Positions 8,386 to 16,820 of a stretch of 64,000 nucleotides of DNA are shown here, piece by piece. Each line of letters begins with the position of its first letter. Positions within the stretch are counted from its first letter, which is position 1. This stretch comes from an uncultured Saprospiraceae bacterium (GTDB lineage Bacteria > Bacteroidota > Bacteroidia > Chitinophagales > Saprospiraceae), in NCBI GenBank assembly GCA_937942435.1, contig CALDEM010000041.1, positions 62,001-126,000 on the forward strand, given 5' to 3'. A program made the position numbers and the translations under genes. The notes beneath the pieces are model-generated. The model did no database searches and was not told where the DNA came from. It worked only from the letters and a program-made list of their open reading frames with translations.

Positions 8386-10434
8386 ATGTTTTTATGTTTT
8401 TGGTTACCATTTTTATTATTCTTCGCACTAGGTCTCCTCAGTGGATTTATCGGCTGGTGGCTTAGAAGAAACCGTATCAGTGAGCTCGAAGGAGAAGTAA
8501 AAGATTATAATAGCAGATATCTCAATCTAAAAAGTGATCACGATAGTTTTTTAGGTAGATACAATACGCTCAACGCTAACTTTGATCAACTTACTTCTGA
8601 TCACAGTGCACTTAATGTGTCATTAGATGATTGGAAATCTAAATATACAGCAAGAGATACTGAGTACCAATCGCTTGACAGCAAATATGGTTTGCTCAAC
8701 ACTGATCACACTAAAGCAAAAGCTGAACTGACTGATTGGAGAAGCAAATATGAAAATAGAAACAAAGAGTATGTTTCTCTTAATTCTAAATACGAAGGTC
8801 TCGATACAGATTACAAAGCAGCGAAAAAAGAACGTGAAGATTGGAAAACTAAGTACAGTAATAGAGATTCTGAATATAGATCTTTAGAGAGCAATCATAA
8901 TAAACTCAAAAGTGATTATGATACTACAGTCGTTGCAAGAGATGATTGGAAAGCTCAGTATGAAGCTAAGAATACGGCTTATACTACTATGTCCGGAGAA
9001 TATGAAGAGCATAAAGTATCCGCTCAACAGAGAGAAGACAATCTCAACACCCGACTTACCGACAAGACTAATGAACACAATGCATTTGTAAAAGATCACC
9101 AGACTTGTGATGCAGATATCTCTGGATTACGTGCTGATATAGACGGTAAGAACAAGGTAATCGCAGAGTGGGAGTCTAAGTATAACGACTCACAAAACTC
9201 TTACAATAGCCTTGCTGCTGATTGGGAAGCAAAGAGCAGTAGCTGGGCAACAGAGCGCCAAGGATTTGTTTCATCTATAGAGTCATCTTCAGCTTGGGAA
9301 GGCAAGTACAATGGACTACAAGGAGAGTATGACCAGCTCAAGGCAAGCAGCGAGTCAACGATCAAGAGTAAAGATGAAGAGATAGCAGGATTGAATCAAT
9401 CTATCAACAACTGGGAGATCAACTTTAATTCATTAAAATCTGATCAAGCTGGAGATAGTGAAAAATCTCAAGCGCTCATCCTTCAATGGACGAATAAATA
9501 TAATGACCTCGTCGGCCAAGCCAATGCTAAAGACAAAGATATATCAGGACTCAATGGCCAACTATCAGATTGGAAATCAAAGTTCTCAAATCTTGATAAA
9601 GCACATCAAAACGCATTAGCTGAGTTAAAAGCTAAGCCGAAGGAAGTTGAAGTGATCAAGGAGGTAGAAGTTGAGAAGATCGTAGAAAAGATCGTTGAGA
9701 AAGAAGTACCCGTCGAAGTGATCAAAGAAGTGGAGGTTGAGAAGATTGTAGAGAAGATTGTCGAGAAAGAAGTGCCTGTAGAAGTAATCAAAGAAGTGGA
9801 GGTTGAAAAGATCGTCGAAAAGATCGTTGAGAAAGAAGTGCCTGTAGAAGTGATCAAAGAAGTAGAGGTTGAAAAGATTGTAGAGAAGATCGTTGAGAAA
9901 GAAGTGCCTGTAGAAGTAGTTAAGGAGATAGAAGTAGTTAGAGAAGTACCGATAGAGATCATCAAAGAAGTAGAAGTTGTCAAGTATCCTGACATGAACG
10001 AACTACTTGCTATGATGAAAGGTATGTCGACTTCTGAGGTATCCAGAACTGTTGTCGGTGAAACTAGAACAAAAGCAAAGACGACAACAAAGAAAGCTAC
10101 TAAAAAGACAAGCACTAAAAAAGCGAACACAAGTAAGACCGCTGGCAAGAAAACAACAAGCGCAAAGGTAAAGGCCAAGAAAGATGATCTTAAGAAGATC
10201 GAAGGTATAGGGCCAAAAATAGAGAAGCTCTTGCATACTGATGGCATCCTTACTTTTAAGCAATTAGCAGACGCAAAGACGGCAAGGGTTAGAAAGATAT
10301 TGGATGATGCAGGACCAAGATTTAGAATGCACGATCCTCAGTCATGGGCGAAGCAAGCTGGCTTAGCAGCTACTGGCAAATGGGATGCACTTAAAAAACT
10401 TCAAGACGCACTCGATGGCGGTCGCAAGAAATAA
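8386..10434 (+). CDS. membrane-anchored coiled-coil protein with valine-glutamate-lysine repeats and C-terminal helix-hairpin-helix
   Basis: 682 aa. One N-terminal transmembrane helix (about 3-25) is followed by RRNR. A long coiled coil (about 30-410) has a recurring ~35-residue pattern with DWK.KY and Y.SL...Y. Next come four exact-length 22-residue repeats (421-508, unit VEVIKEVEVEKIVEKIVEKE..), a Lys/Thr-rich basic stretch (about 560-595), and a C-terminal helix-hairpin-helix with KIEGIGPKIEKLL and an AGPRFRMHDPQSW tail. The same C-terminal module extends ribosomal protein L21 in this phylum. The architecture suggests a cytoplasmic rod tied to the membrane at one end and able to contact nucleic acid at the other (inference). 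No homologue of known function is recognised. Confidence 0.85.
   Translation: MFLCFWLPFLLFFALGLLSGFIGWWLRRNRISELEGEVKDYNSRYLNLKSDHDSFLGRYNTLNANFDQLTSDHSALNVSLDDWKSKYTARDTEYQSLDSKYGLLNTDHTKAKAELTDWRSKYENRNKEYVSLNSKYEGLDTDYKAAKKEREDWKTKYSNRDSEYRSLESNHNKLKSDYDTTVVARDDWKAQYEAKNTAYTTMSGEYEEHKVSAQQREDNLNTRLTDKTNEHNAFVKDHQTCDADISGLRADIDGKNKVIAEWESKYNDSQNSYNSLAADWEAKSSSWATERQGFVSSIESSSAWEGKYNGLQGEYDQLKASSESTIKSKDEEIAGLNQSINNWEINFNSLKSDQAGDSEKSQALILQWTNKYNDLVGQANAKDKDISGLNGQLSDWKSKFSNLDKAHQNALAELKAKPKEVEVIKEVEVEKIVEKIVEKEVPVEVIKEVEVEKIVEKIVEKEVPVEVIKEVEVEKIVEKIVEKEVPVEVIKEVEVEKIVEKIVEKEVPVEVVKEIEVVREVPIEIIKEVEVVKYPDMNELLAMMKGMSTSEVSRTVVGETRTKAKTTTKKATKKTSTKKANTSKTAGKKTTSAKVKAKKDDLKKIEGIGPKIEKLLHTDGILTFKQLADAKTARVRKILDDAGPRFRMHDPQSWAKQAGLAATGKWDALKKLQDALDGGRKK
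9646..9909 (+). repeat. four tandem 66-bp repeats inside the coiled-coil gene
   Basis: Four in-frame 66-bp units start at 9646, 9712, 9778 and 9844, each coding the same 22-residue unit (VEVIKEVEVEKIVEKIVEKEVP with no length change). A degenerate fifth unit follows. The units differ at synonymous sites (for example atcgtagaaaag versus attgtagagaag), so protein sequence has been kept while DNA diverged. Related KEVPVEV segments occur in the next gene. Confidence 0.95.
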
Positions 10435-10463
10435 AATGTCCAATTAAAATTAGAATCACATAG

Positions 10464-11546
10464 ATGAAAAAAAATCAAAAACTAATTAGCAAATCGGCCT
10501 TAATAGATCAGATAGCAAAAAAGGCAAAGATCACTGCTAATAAAGCACAGATAGCATACGAGACAGTCTTACTACAATCTCCAGCATTCAGACAGCAACT
10601 TGTAAAAACTGTAAAAGCCAAGGAGCAAGTTGCCGTAAAAGTGCCAGGCAAAACAACAGTAAAAAAAGTCAATCTCACAAAAGAGAAAACTGTTAAGACT
10701 GGAGGCAGCAAAGAGAAAATAAAAGTTGTAGAAGTAAAAGTACCTGTACCAGTTGTCCAGATCAAAGAAGTGATCAAAGAAGTACAAGTTGTCAAGGAAG
10801 TACCTGTAGTTGTTGAAAAGACCGTTATCAAAGAGGTTAAGGTGGTCAAAGAAGTACCTGTAGAGGTCCTTAAGGAGATAACATTGGTAAGAGAGGTAGA
10901 GAAGACGGTTGTCAAAGAAGTCAAAGTAAAAGACGAAGCAGGGTTGAAAAAGCTTAATGCAAAATTAATTGCATTAGAAAAGAGCTTAAAACTTGCTACC
11001 GCCAAAAACAAAGACTTATCAAAACGACTTGCAGCTAAGCCGAAGACGGTGATAAAAGAAGTACCTGTTGAAGTAATCCGTGAAGTAGAAGTTGTAAAGC
11101 AAATAGATTTTGCCAGCTTAGAGAAGATGATGAAAGGAATGAAGACGGTAGAGATCTCTAAAAAAGTTATTGGAGAGACACGTACCAAGAAGGAGGGAAA
11201 GGTTGTCGCAAGACGAGAGGTAAAGCCTGGCAGCATAAAAATGACCACAAAATCCACAGGTAAGAAGTCTACAGGGGCAAAATCAAAAAGCTCTGGCAAA
11301 GATGACTTAACGAAGATAGAAGGTATAGGGCCTAAGATCGCTGGCTTATTGAATAAGGATGGCATCCATACTTTTAAGCAATTAGCAGCAGCTAAAACGA
11401 CGCGCCTTCAAAAAATCCTGACTGATGCTGGCCCAAGGTATCAGATGCACAATCCTGGCTCTTGGCCCAAGCAGTCTGGCCTTGCCGCAGCAGGAAAATG
11501 GAAAGAGCTAGATAAACTCCAAGAAGAACTGGACGGAGGTAAGTAA
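10464..11546 (+). CDS. HU/IHF-like N-terminal protein with shared helix-hairpin-helix C-terminus
   Basis: 360 aa. Residues about 8-45 (KSALIDQIAKKAKITANKAQ) resemble the dimerisation helices of HU-family DNA-binding proteins; the beta-arm region is replaced by a long Val/Lys/Glu stretch (about 85-155, KEVKVVKEVPVEV type). Then comes a short coiled coil (about 160-190), a basic linker (about 235-275) and a C-terminal module (KIEGIGPKIAGLL ... AGPRYQMHNPGSW) paralogous to that of the upstream gene. No membrane segment. It is probably a DNA-binding or scaffold protein acting with its neighbour. Last gene of the operon. Confidence 0.82.
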   Translation: MKKNQKLISKSALIDQIAKKAKITANKAQIAYETVLLQSPAFRQQLVKTVKAKEQVAVKVPGKTTVKKVNLTKEKTVKTGGSKEKIKVVEVKVPVPVVQIKEVIKEVQVVKEVPVVVEKTVIKEVKVVKEVPVEVLKEITLVREVEKTVVKEVKVKDEAGLKKLNAKLIALEKSLKLATAKNKDLSKRLAAKPKTVIKEVPVEVIREVEVVKQIDFASLEKMMKGMKTVEISKKVIGETRTKKEGKVVARREVKPGSIKMTTKSTGKKSTGAKSKSSGKDDLTKIEGIGPKIAGLLNKDGIHTFKQLAAAKTTRLQKILTDAGPRYQMHNPGSWPKQSGLAAAGKWKELDKLQEELDGGK

Positions 11547-11570
11547 TAAATACCGAGCTACATAAAGCAT

Positions 11571-11601
11571 GGGTGATCAACAATCTTGATCACCCTTTTT
11601 T
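11571..11601 (+). terminator. Rho-independent terminator of the OmpA/coiled-coil operon
   Basis: Perfect 9-bp stem GGGTGATCA / TGATCACCC with a 7-nt loop, followed by six Ts. It lies 24 bp after the stop codon of the HU-like gene. Confidence 0.9.
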
Positions 11602-11636
11602 CATTATAATGAGGTCGCAACACACATCAAATCCCT

Positions 11637-12221
11637 ATGAACAATCCCGATGTAAAGAATATCCAAATAGAAATCTTATCAGACAACTGGTATACGCTTA
11701 AGAAAGCAACATTTGATTATAAAAATCCTGATGGTCAATGGGAATCACAACAGCGAGAAGCATATGATAGGGGAAACGGCGCTGGCATCTTATTGTACAA
11801 CAAGGACACAAGACACATCATCTTAACTAGACAATTTAGAATGCCTACCTATCTCAATGGCAACGAGGATGGTATGCTCATAGAAGTCTGTGCAGGCTTA
11901 TTGGATCAAGACAACCCAGAAGATTGTATCAAGCGAGAGACAGAAGAAGAGACTGGATACAAGGTGACTGATGTCAACAAGGTCATGGAAGCATACATGT
12001 CTCCTGGTTCAGTAACTGAGGTCCTCTACTTGTTTACAGCAGCCTATACAAAAGACATGAAAGTGAGCGAAGGTGGCGGGCATGTAGATGAGCAAGAAAA
12101 TATCGAAGTATTGGAATTGCCTTTTGATCAAGCTTTAAGCATGGTTCAATCGGGGGAGATCAAAGACGCCAAAACAATTATGCTTTTACAATATGCTCAG
12201 ATTAACAAGCTGCTTGATTAA
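11637..12221 (+). CDS. nudK: GDP-mannose pyrophosphatase NudK (Nudix hydrolase)
   Basis: 194 aa, the length of NudK. The Nudix box runs through AGLLDQDNPEDCI and KRETEEETGY (about 92-115). The downstream family-specific segments AYMSPGSVTE, GGGHVDEQENIEVLELPF and GEIKDAKTIMLLQY match NudK closely. The enzyme hydrolyses GDP-mannose and related nucleotide sugars to the sugar phosphate plus GMP, needing Mg2+. ATG start at 11637, right after the preceding terminator, so it has its own promoter. The next gene follows after 14 bp. Confidence 0.9.
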   Translation: MNNPDVKNIQIEILSDNWYTLKKATFDYKNPDGQWESQQREAYDRGNGAGILLYNKDTRHIILTRQFRMPTYLNGNEDGMLIEVCAGLLDQDNPEDCIKRETEEETGYKVTDVNKVMEAYMSPGSVTEVLYLFTAAYTKDMKVSEGGGHVDEQENIEVLELPFDQALSMVQSGEIKDAKTIMLLQYAQINKLLD

Positions 12222-12235
12222 ACGCTTCATTTAGC

Positions 12236-13033
12236 ATGATTGTCTCCAATCTAAAATTTAGAAACTTTCCAGAGGATGATACAGATAGCTTCCCATGGAC
12301 ATTGCCTATCGTTAAGAATTTTGAAGAGTTACAATTTGATAAGCCCATCAGTTTTTTTGTTGGAGAAAATGGAAGTGGCAAATCCACTTTTTTAGAAGCT
12401 ATCGCCGCTTACACAGAAGTTCCACTGGCGGGTAGTTTAAGATTAGAAGATGATGTATCTCTAGATGCAGCTTCTAGACTGGGCAGATACTTTTATATGA
12501 AGTATGCTGAGAAGACAAGGCATGGTTTTTTTATCAGGGCAGAAGACTTTATAGGATTCTCAAGAAACATAAAGAAACAAATCAAAGCCTTAGATGACGA
12601 GATCAAGGAGGTCAAAGAAAATTTTGATGGTGGAGACATCAACCTTACCATTGGTGCTATAGAAGGTGAGAAGCAAGCGTTTATAAAAAGATACACAAAG
12701 GATCTTGAGGCGATGTCACATGGAGAAGGGTTTATGAAGTTCTTTACATCGCGCATCACAGGTAGAGGCTTATATCTCATAGATGAGCCAGAAGCTGCGC
12801 TTTCTCCATCGCGGCAGCTAAGTTTACTTTCTATCATATTAGAAAAAGTAAGGAAAACAGGATCGCAGTTTATCATCGCTACACACTCCCCTATTATCAT
12901 GTCGGTACCTGAGTCAGAAGTATTCTTATTTGATGATGATCAGATATCTAAGGTTAATTATAAAGACACTGATCACTATAAAGTAACAAAAGGCATATTA
13001 GAAAACCCTGAGCCCATCATGAAGGAGCTTTAA
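12236..13033 (+). CDS. ABC/SMC-type predicted ATPase (AAA domain, stand-alone)
   Basis: 265 aa. Walker A GENGSGKST (about 42-50), signature-like SHGEG (about 161), Walker B LYLIDEPEAALSP (about 179-190) and H-loop ATHSPI (about 220-225). This is the compact ATP-binding family seen in OLD/SMC-like proteins without transmembrane partner genes. Its target is unknown; no nuclease domain is fused and no toxin or nuclease gene is adjacent, so a defence role is not supported. Follows nudK by 14 bp and meets the amidohydrolase gene tail to tail (4-bp gap). Confidence 0.82.
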   Translation: MIVSNLKFRNFPEDDTDSFPWTLPIVKNFEELQFDKPISFFVGENGSGKSTFLEAIAAYTEVPLAGSLRLEDDVSLDAASRLGRYFYMKYAEKTRHGFFIRAEDFIGFSRNIKKQIKALDDEIKEVKENFDGGDINLTIGAIEGEKQAFIKRYTKDLEAMSHGEGFMKFFTSRITGRGLYLIDEPEAALSPSRQLSLLSIILEKVRKTGSQFIIATHSPIIMSVPESEVFLFDDDQISKVNYKDTDHYKVTKGILENPEPIMKEL

Positions 13034-13037
13034 CAGT

Positions 13038-14732
13038 TCAATTAGAATAGATAGTCTGACCTTCCTTTATAGTTTCTACCACTCTGATATCTCTTATCGC
13101 ATCAGGATGGACGTCAAGAGGATTGTTATCGAGGATAACGAAGTCTGCTAACTTGCCAACTTCTATACTACCTTTTTCATCTTCAACTCTGTGTTGGTAT
13201 GCACTATTGATGGTGATAGCTTTTAATCCTTGCCAAGGGCTGATTCTTTCTTCTGGTCCTATGATAGAACCAGACCTCGTTGTCCTATTGACAGCAGTCC
13301 ATAGTAAAAACATCTGGTCTATAGGAGTGATGGTATAGTCCGTATGGTTCGTATAAGTGATCCCCATGTCACCGGCAGTCTTCATCGGACTCAAGAATGA
13401 TGCTCGCTCTTCGCCCAAGTTATCTAAGTGTACATCTCCCCAGAAAAATGCATGATTACTAAAGAATGACGGCACAAAGTTATATTTCACATACTTCTCT
13501 AATTGATCTTGTCCGACAAACTGAGAGTGAATGATAACTGTTCTTTGATCATCGGCTCTAATATCAAGACTATCAGTGACTTGCTCATGAGTGTCAAGAA
13601 CTAAGTCTATAGCCCCATCACCATTGGCATGAATGTATGTCTGTAATTTGTTTTTATAATTATCAGCTAAGACTTTCTTTAAGTTGTCAGGAGATATAGT
13701 GGGTACTCCGCGACACTCATGTACACACCCAGGCACATTGGTGAGATACGGTTTTCTAAAATAAGCGGTCTTCCCTTGAGGTGATCCATCTGAGACTATT
13801 TTCATCCCCGTTACTCTAAGACCATTCTTGTCATAGGTCAACAGGTTTTCTTTTTTATAAGCCTCAGCTTCTATGTAACTGGCCAAAACTTCTATGTCTA
13901 ACTTCAGTCCATCTTGCGTGGACAGTCCTTGCAAAAACTTGAATGTTTTAAAATCGCACAGTCCATCTTGAGCGGTCGTGATCCCAAAACTTGCATAATG
14001 ATCTTGAACCTTACCAAATAAACCAACCATATCCTCTATATCAGGTACAGGAAGCTGTGGTAAAATCATATACATGGCCTTCTCTTGAAGTAATCCAGTC
14101 GATTTTTTAGATAATTGATCTCTTACAATTACACCACCTTCAGGGTTTTCGGTTTCTCTAGTGATACCAGCTATATCCAACGCTTTTTGATTTACTGATA
14201 CCATATGACCCGATACGTGCAGAATCATAACAGGTTGATCCGGAAAAGCTGCTGACAATTCTGTCAATGATGGATGTCTGCGTTCTTCTAATTGATCAGG
14301 ATCATAGCCATGGCCTAACACCCATTGATCTTTATCTAATTCATTTTTGATTTTATACTCTTGCAGAGTAGAGATTAGTTGTTTTATATTTTTCACATTT
14401 CCGACAGGGGGAGCGTTAAGATCAGCCCAGCCGATCGTCCTCATGGCGATACCAACATGGCTATGGGCATCGACAAACCCTGGCAAAAGTGTCTGACCCT
14501 CAAGATCTTTGATCAAAGTCCGACTGCCTGTATATTTACTGAGCGAAACGCTATCACCTATAGCACTGATGACTCCATCTGTGACTGCTATACCATCAAC
14601 CATCTTATTATCATCTAACATGGTTAAGATGGGGCCATTATATATGATCATATCGGCGACAACTTCGTTATCTCTTCGCTCACAACTGAGCATGATAAGC
14701 ATAACTAAGATCAGAATCAGGATCATTCTCAT
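13038..14732 (-). CDS. YtcJ-like amidohydrolase, lipoprotein
   Basis: 564 aa with a lipoprotein signal (hydrophobic ILILVMLIML then SC, Cys at about 16). Amidohydrolase family 3: N-terminal beta-sandwich with LEGQTLLPGFVDAHSHVG giving the HxH metal motif (about 92-96), later HANGDGAIDLVLD and FFSNHAFFWGDVH, and C-terminal GSIEVGKLADFVILDNNPL. Likely a metal-dependent hydrolase of amide or imide bonds with a broad unknown substrate, anchored on the periplasmic side. ATG at 14732. Confidence 0.9.
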   Translation of the reverse strand: MRMILILILVMLIMLSCERRDNEVVADMIIYNGPILTMLDDNKMVDGIAVTDGVISAIGDSVSLSKYTGSRTLIKDLEGQTLLPGFVDAHSHVGIAMRTIGWADLNAPPVGNVKNIKQLISTLQEYKIKNELDKDQWVLGHGYDPDQLEERRHPSLTELSAAFPDQPVMILHVSGHMVSVNQKALDIAGITRETENPEGGVIVRDQLSKKSTGLLQEKAMYMILPQLPVPDIEDMVGLFGKVQDHYASFGITTAQDGLCDFKTFKFLQGLSTQDGLKLDIEVLASYIEAEAYKKENLLTYDKNGLRVTGMKIVSDGSPQGKTAYFRKPYLTNVPGCVHECRGVPTISPDNLKKVLADNYKNKLQTYIHANGDGAIDLVLDTHEQVTDSLDIRADDQRTVIIHSQFVGQDQLEKYVKYNFVPSFFSNHAFFWGDVHLDNLGEERASFLSPMKTAGDMGITYTNHTDYTITPIDQMFLLWTAVNRTTRSGSIIGPEERISPWQGLKAITINSAYQHRVEDEKGSIEVGKLADFVILDNNPLDVHPDAIRDIRVVETIKEGQTIYSN

Positions 14733-14765
14733 CTGTCTAATATAGAGAAAGTAGACAGATTATGG

Positions 14766-15146
14766 CTATTCTGTTTTATTAGCCTCTAACGCTTTAGGAT
14801 CATATGGTACATTGATATGTAACCACAGTGATCTTGATCCTCGTAACAACTTGAAATAAACCAATGCAGCTAAAAAAATAGCGAAAGAGATAGCGCTTGT
14901 AGGATTCCACTTGAAGTAAAAGACCAACAACAAGGTAGGAGCTAAAAGCAAGAATGCCGAGATTACGTACGATATGAACATAGCTCCATAATAAAAGCCG
15001 AGTTCTGGCTCTGTCCGCTGATTACAATAAGCACAACGCTTAGGCATGTCGAGTGGCTTGGCTATGTCAAATGGCTCCGTAAATATCTTAGTCTGTCGAC
15101 ATCTTGGACACTTGTATTGCCACATGGCTTTAAAAGAGAAGCTCAT
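14766..15146 (-). CDS. DUF983 family zinc-ribbon membrane protein
   Basis: 126 aa. Two CxxC pairs (CPRC at about 14 and CAYC at about 38) form a zinc ribbon, followed by GFYYGAMFISYVISA and two transmembrane helices (about 52-78 and 83-98). This is the DUF983 layout; function unknown. It sits 33 bp upstream of the amidohydrolase on the same strand and may be co-transcribed. Confidence 0.88.
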   Translation of the reverse strand: MSFSFKAMWQYKCPRCRQTKIFTEPFDIAKPLDMPKRCAYCNQRTEPELGFYYGAMFISYVISAFLLLAPTLLLVFYFKWNPTSAISFAIFLAALVYFKLLRGSRSLWLHINVPYDPKALEANKTE

Positions 15147-15310
15147 TATAGTCTTTGCTGAGCCACAAAAGTGGTGGATCTTTGTGAAGTAACCAAGGAA
15201 GAACGGTAAGGGATTATCATAGAGTTGCTTAAGACATCAAAATCATCAATAAATTACAAATCAAGCTTCTAAAGCAAGTTATCCAAGATTCTAACTAATA
15301 TTGCGCCCTA

Positions 15311-16468
15311 ATGAGTGAGGCCAGATTTGATGATATACGACCTTTTTATGATAAAGAGCTTCCTGTCGTACTGCAACGGCTCATCGATGACGACGAGTTC
15401 ATAAGAGCCATTGCGAGGCAAAGATTTGGTCGTATAGAGAGGTTTGTAGCCTTTGCAGCGCACCCATTCATCAGATATACACTCAAACCTCAAATCAAGC
15501 TACTCAAGTCTGTTAAGATCATACAAGGTAAGGTCAAGCGATATATCAGTCGCATGATCCGACATACGACTGATGGCTTCTCAGTCTCAGGTTTAGAAGA
15601 TCTTGATAAAGACGCGGCATATCTATTTATCAGCAATCATCGTGATATCGTACTCGATCCTGCCTTCTTAAACTATGCTTTATACAAAGATCAAAGAGAG
15701 ACACTTCGCATAGCTATAGGGGACAATCTCTTGGCTAAGCCATATGTCTCTGACCTTATGCGACTCAACAAGAGCTTTATAGTCAAACGATCAGTTACTG
15801 CTCCGCGAGAGATGCTTTCTAATTTCAAAACGCTCTCTAAGTATATCCAGCACTCATTGCTAGTAGACAACAATCCAATTTGGATCGCTCAAGCCGAAGG
15901 TCGCGCAAAAGACGGCAATGATAAAACCGCTCCTGCGATTATAAAAATGATCGCTATGTCTAAAAGTGATGAGGAGTCATTCTCAGACTTCATCAATAAG
16001 ATCAAACTAGTACCGGTCGCTATCTCTTATGAGCTTGACCCCAATGATCGTGCAAAAGCTAAAGAGTTATATATACTTGAGAAATATGAAAAGTATAACA
16101 AATCCAAAAACGAGGATGTTGACTCAATAACTAAGGGCATTAAAGAATACAAAGGGAGCATCCATCTTGCAATCGGGACACCTCTAAAAGGTGATTTTAA
16201 AAACGCAAAAGAAGTCGCCAAAGAGGTCGATCGACAGATCATCAGCAATTATAAACCACATCCTTCTAATCACTTCGCATACAGGATGTTACATGGGGAT
16301 TATGCAAGTAGTTTTGAAAAAACAAAAGAAGGCTTTCGCAAAGGCATTTTAGAAAAACGAGAAGCGGCCTTCACTAAAAGAATCAATGACATACCCGAAA
16401 AACATAGGCAGTTTGCTTTAAGTATGTATGCTAATATTATTGAGAATAAAGAGCAATTAGAATATTAA
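15311..16468 (+). CDS. PlsB/PlsC-type glycerol-3-phosphate acyltransferase-like protein
   Basis: 385 aa. The acyltransferase block I NHRDIVLD (H-x4-D, about 99-106) contains the catalytic His/Asp. Block II resembles GDNLLAKPYVSDLMRLNKSFIVKR read as two pieces, and block III is the QAEGRAKDG motif (about 195). The spacing fits a PlsB-like phospholipid acyltransferase, although shorter than PlsB. It lacks obvious membrane helices and is probably a peripheral inner-membrane enzyme of lipid synthesis. ATG at 15311. Confidence 0.85.
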   Translation: MSEARFDDIRPFYDKELPVVLQRLIDDDEFIRAIARQRFGRIERFVAFAAHPFIRYTLKPQIKLLKSVKIIQGKVKRYISRMIRHTTDGFSVSGLEDLDKDAAYLFISNHRDIVLDPAFLNYALYKDQRETLRIAIGDNLLAKPYVSDLMRLNKSFIVKRSVTAPREMLSNFKTLSKYIQHSLLVDNNPIWIAQAEGRAKDGNDKTAPAIIKMIAMSKSDEESFSDFINKIKLVPVAISYELDPNDRAKAKELYILEKYEKYNKSKNEDVDSITKGIKEYKGSIHLAIGTPLKGDFKNAKEVAKEVDRQIISNYKPHPSNHFAYRMLHGDYASSFEKTKEGFRKGILEKREAAFTKRINDIPEKHRQFALSMYANIIENKEQLEY

Positions 16469-16470
16469 CT

Positions 16471-16735
16471 GCGGCTTTTATACCCATCGAGTTATAACAA
16501 ACCGAATCGTTTCAAAAGAAACCTTAAACTAAAAAACCAATGCTTCCTTATTATTGACTACGTCGAGTTCCTGAGCGCCAAAAGATCAAAATTAAATATT
16601 TGTAAGCTTCGCTTTTACACCCACTGCTTACTAAACTAGAATAGTTTCAAAACTACTGCTGCCCACAAGGATTGACTTCGACGATCCCTTTAGCGCCCAA
16701 GGTCAAAACTAAATATTTGCGCGCTGCGCTTATTC
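16471..16735. repeat. two diverged tandem repeats of about 120-135 bp
   Basis: Unit A (16471 to about 16604) and unit B (about 16605 to 16735) share blocks in the same order: GCTTTTAyACCCA, then AAACnnGAATnGTTTCAAAA, then ATTGACT..CG.CGA, then AGCGCC.AA..TCAAAA.TAAATATTTG. No ORF is supported. An inverted copy of the AATTAAATATTTGTAgC block lies at 16801-16817 next to the tmRNA 3' end. They look like decayed copies of a genome-wide intergenic repeat (inference). Confidence 0.65.
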
Positions 16736-16743
16736 TTTTCATA

Positions 16744-16777
16744 AAGTCTTAGACTTGAGCGAGCTCAACTAAGACTT
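16744..16777. repeat. inverted repeat between tandem repeats and tmRNA terminator
   Basis: AAGTCTTAG ... CTAAGACTT outer stem (9 bp) continued by TTGAGC/GCTCAA around a GA loop, with a 2-nt bulge. It could be a second transcription stop for tmRNA or a DNA-level element. No T-run follows on either strand. Confidence 0.5.
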
Positions 16778-16779
16778 CA

Positions 16780-16803
16780 TAGAAAAGAAGCCTCTACGAG
16801 GCT
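16780..16803 (-). terminator. terminator of the tmRNA gene
   Basis: On the minus strand the stem AGCCTC-GTA-GAGGCT is followed by TTCTTTTCT. It lies 18 nt beyond the CCA end of tmRNA. Confidence 0.7.
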
Positions 16804-16820
16804 ACAAATATTTAATTCTC

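Noticed and set aside
9606-10247. Long antisense open frame (213 aa) opposite the coiled-coil gene
   Set aside because: It comes from the biased codons of the repeats and basic stretch; its translation is Ser/Thr/Phe low-complexity with no family signature.
10508-11365. Long antisense open frame (285 aa) opposite the HU-like gene
   Set aside because: Same cause as the first: mirror of a Lys/Val/Glu-rich gene, no start context or recognisable domain.
12236-13033. ATPase as part of an antiviral defence system
   Set aside because: No nuclease, toxin or other defence gene lies beside it; neighbours are nudK and an amidohydrolase, so the claim lacks support.
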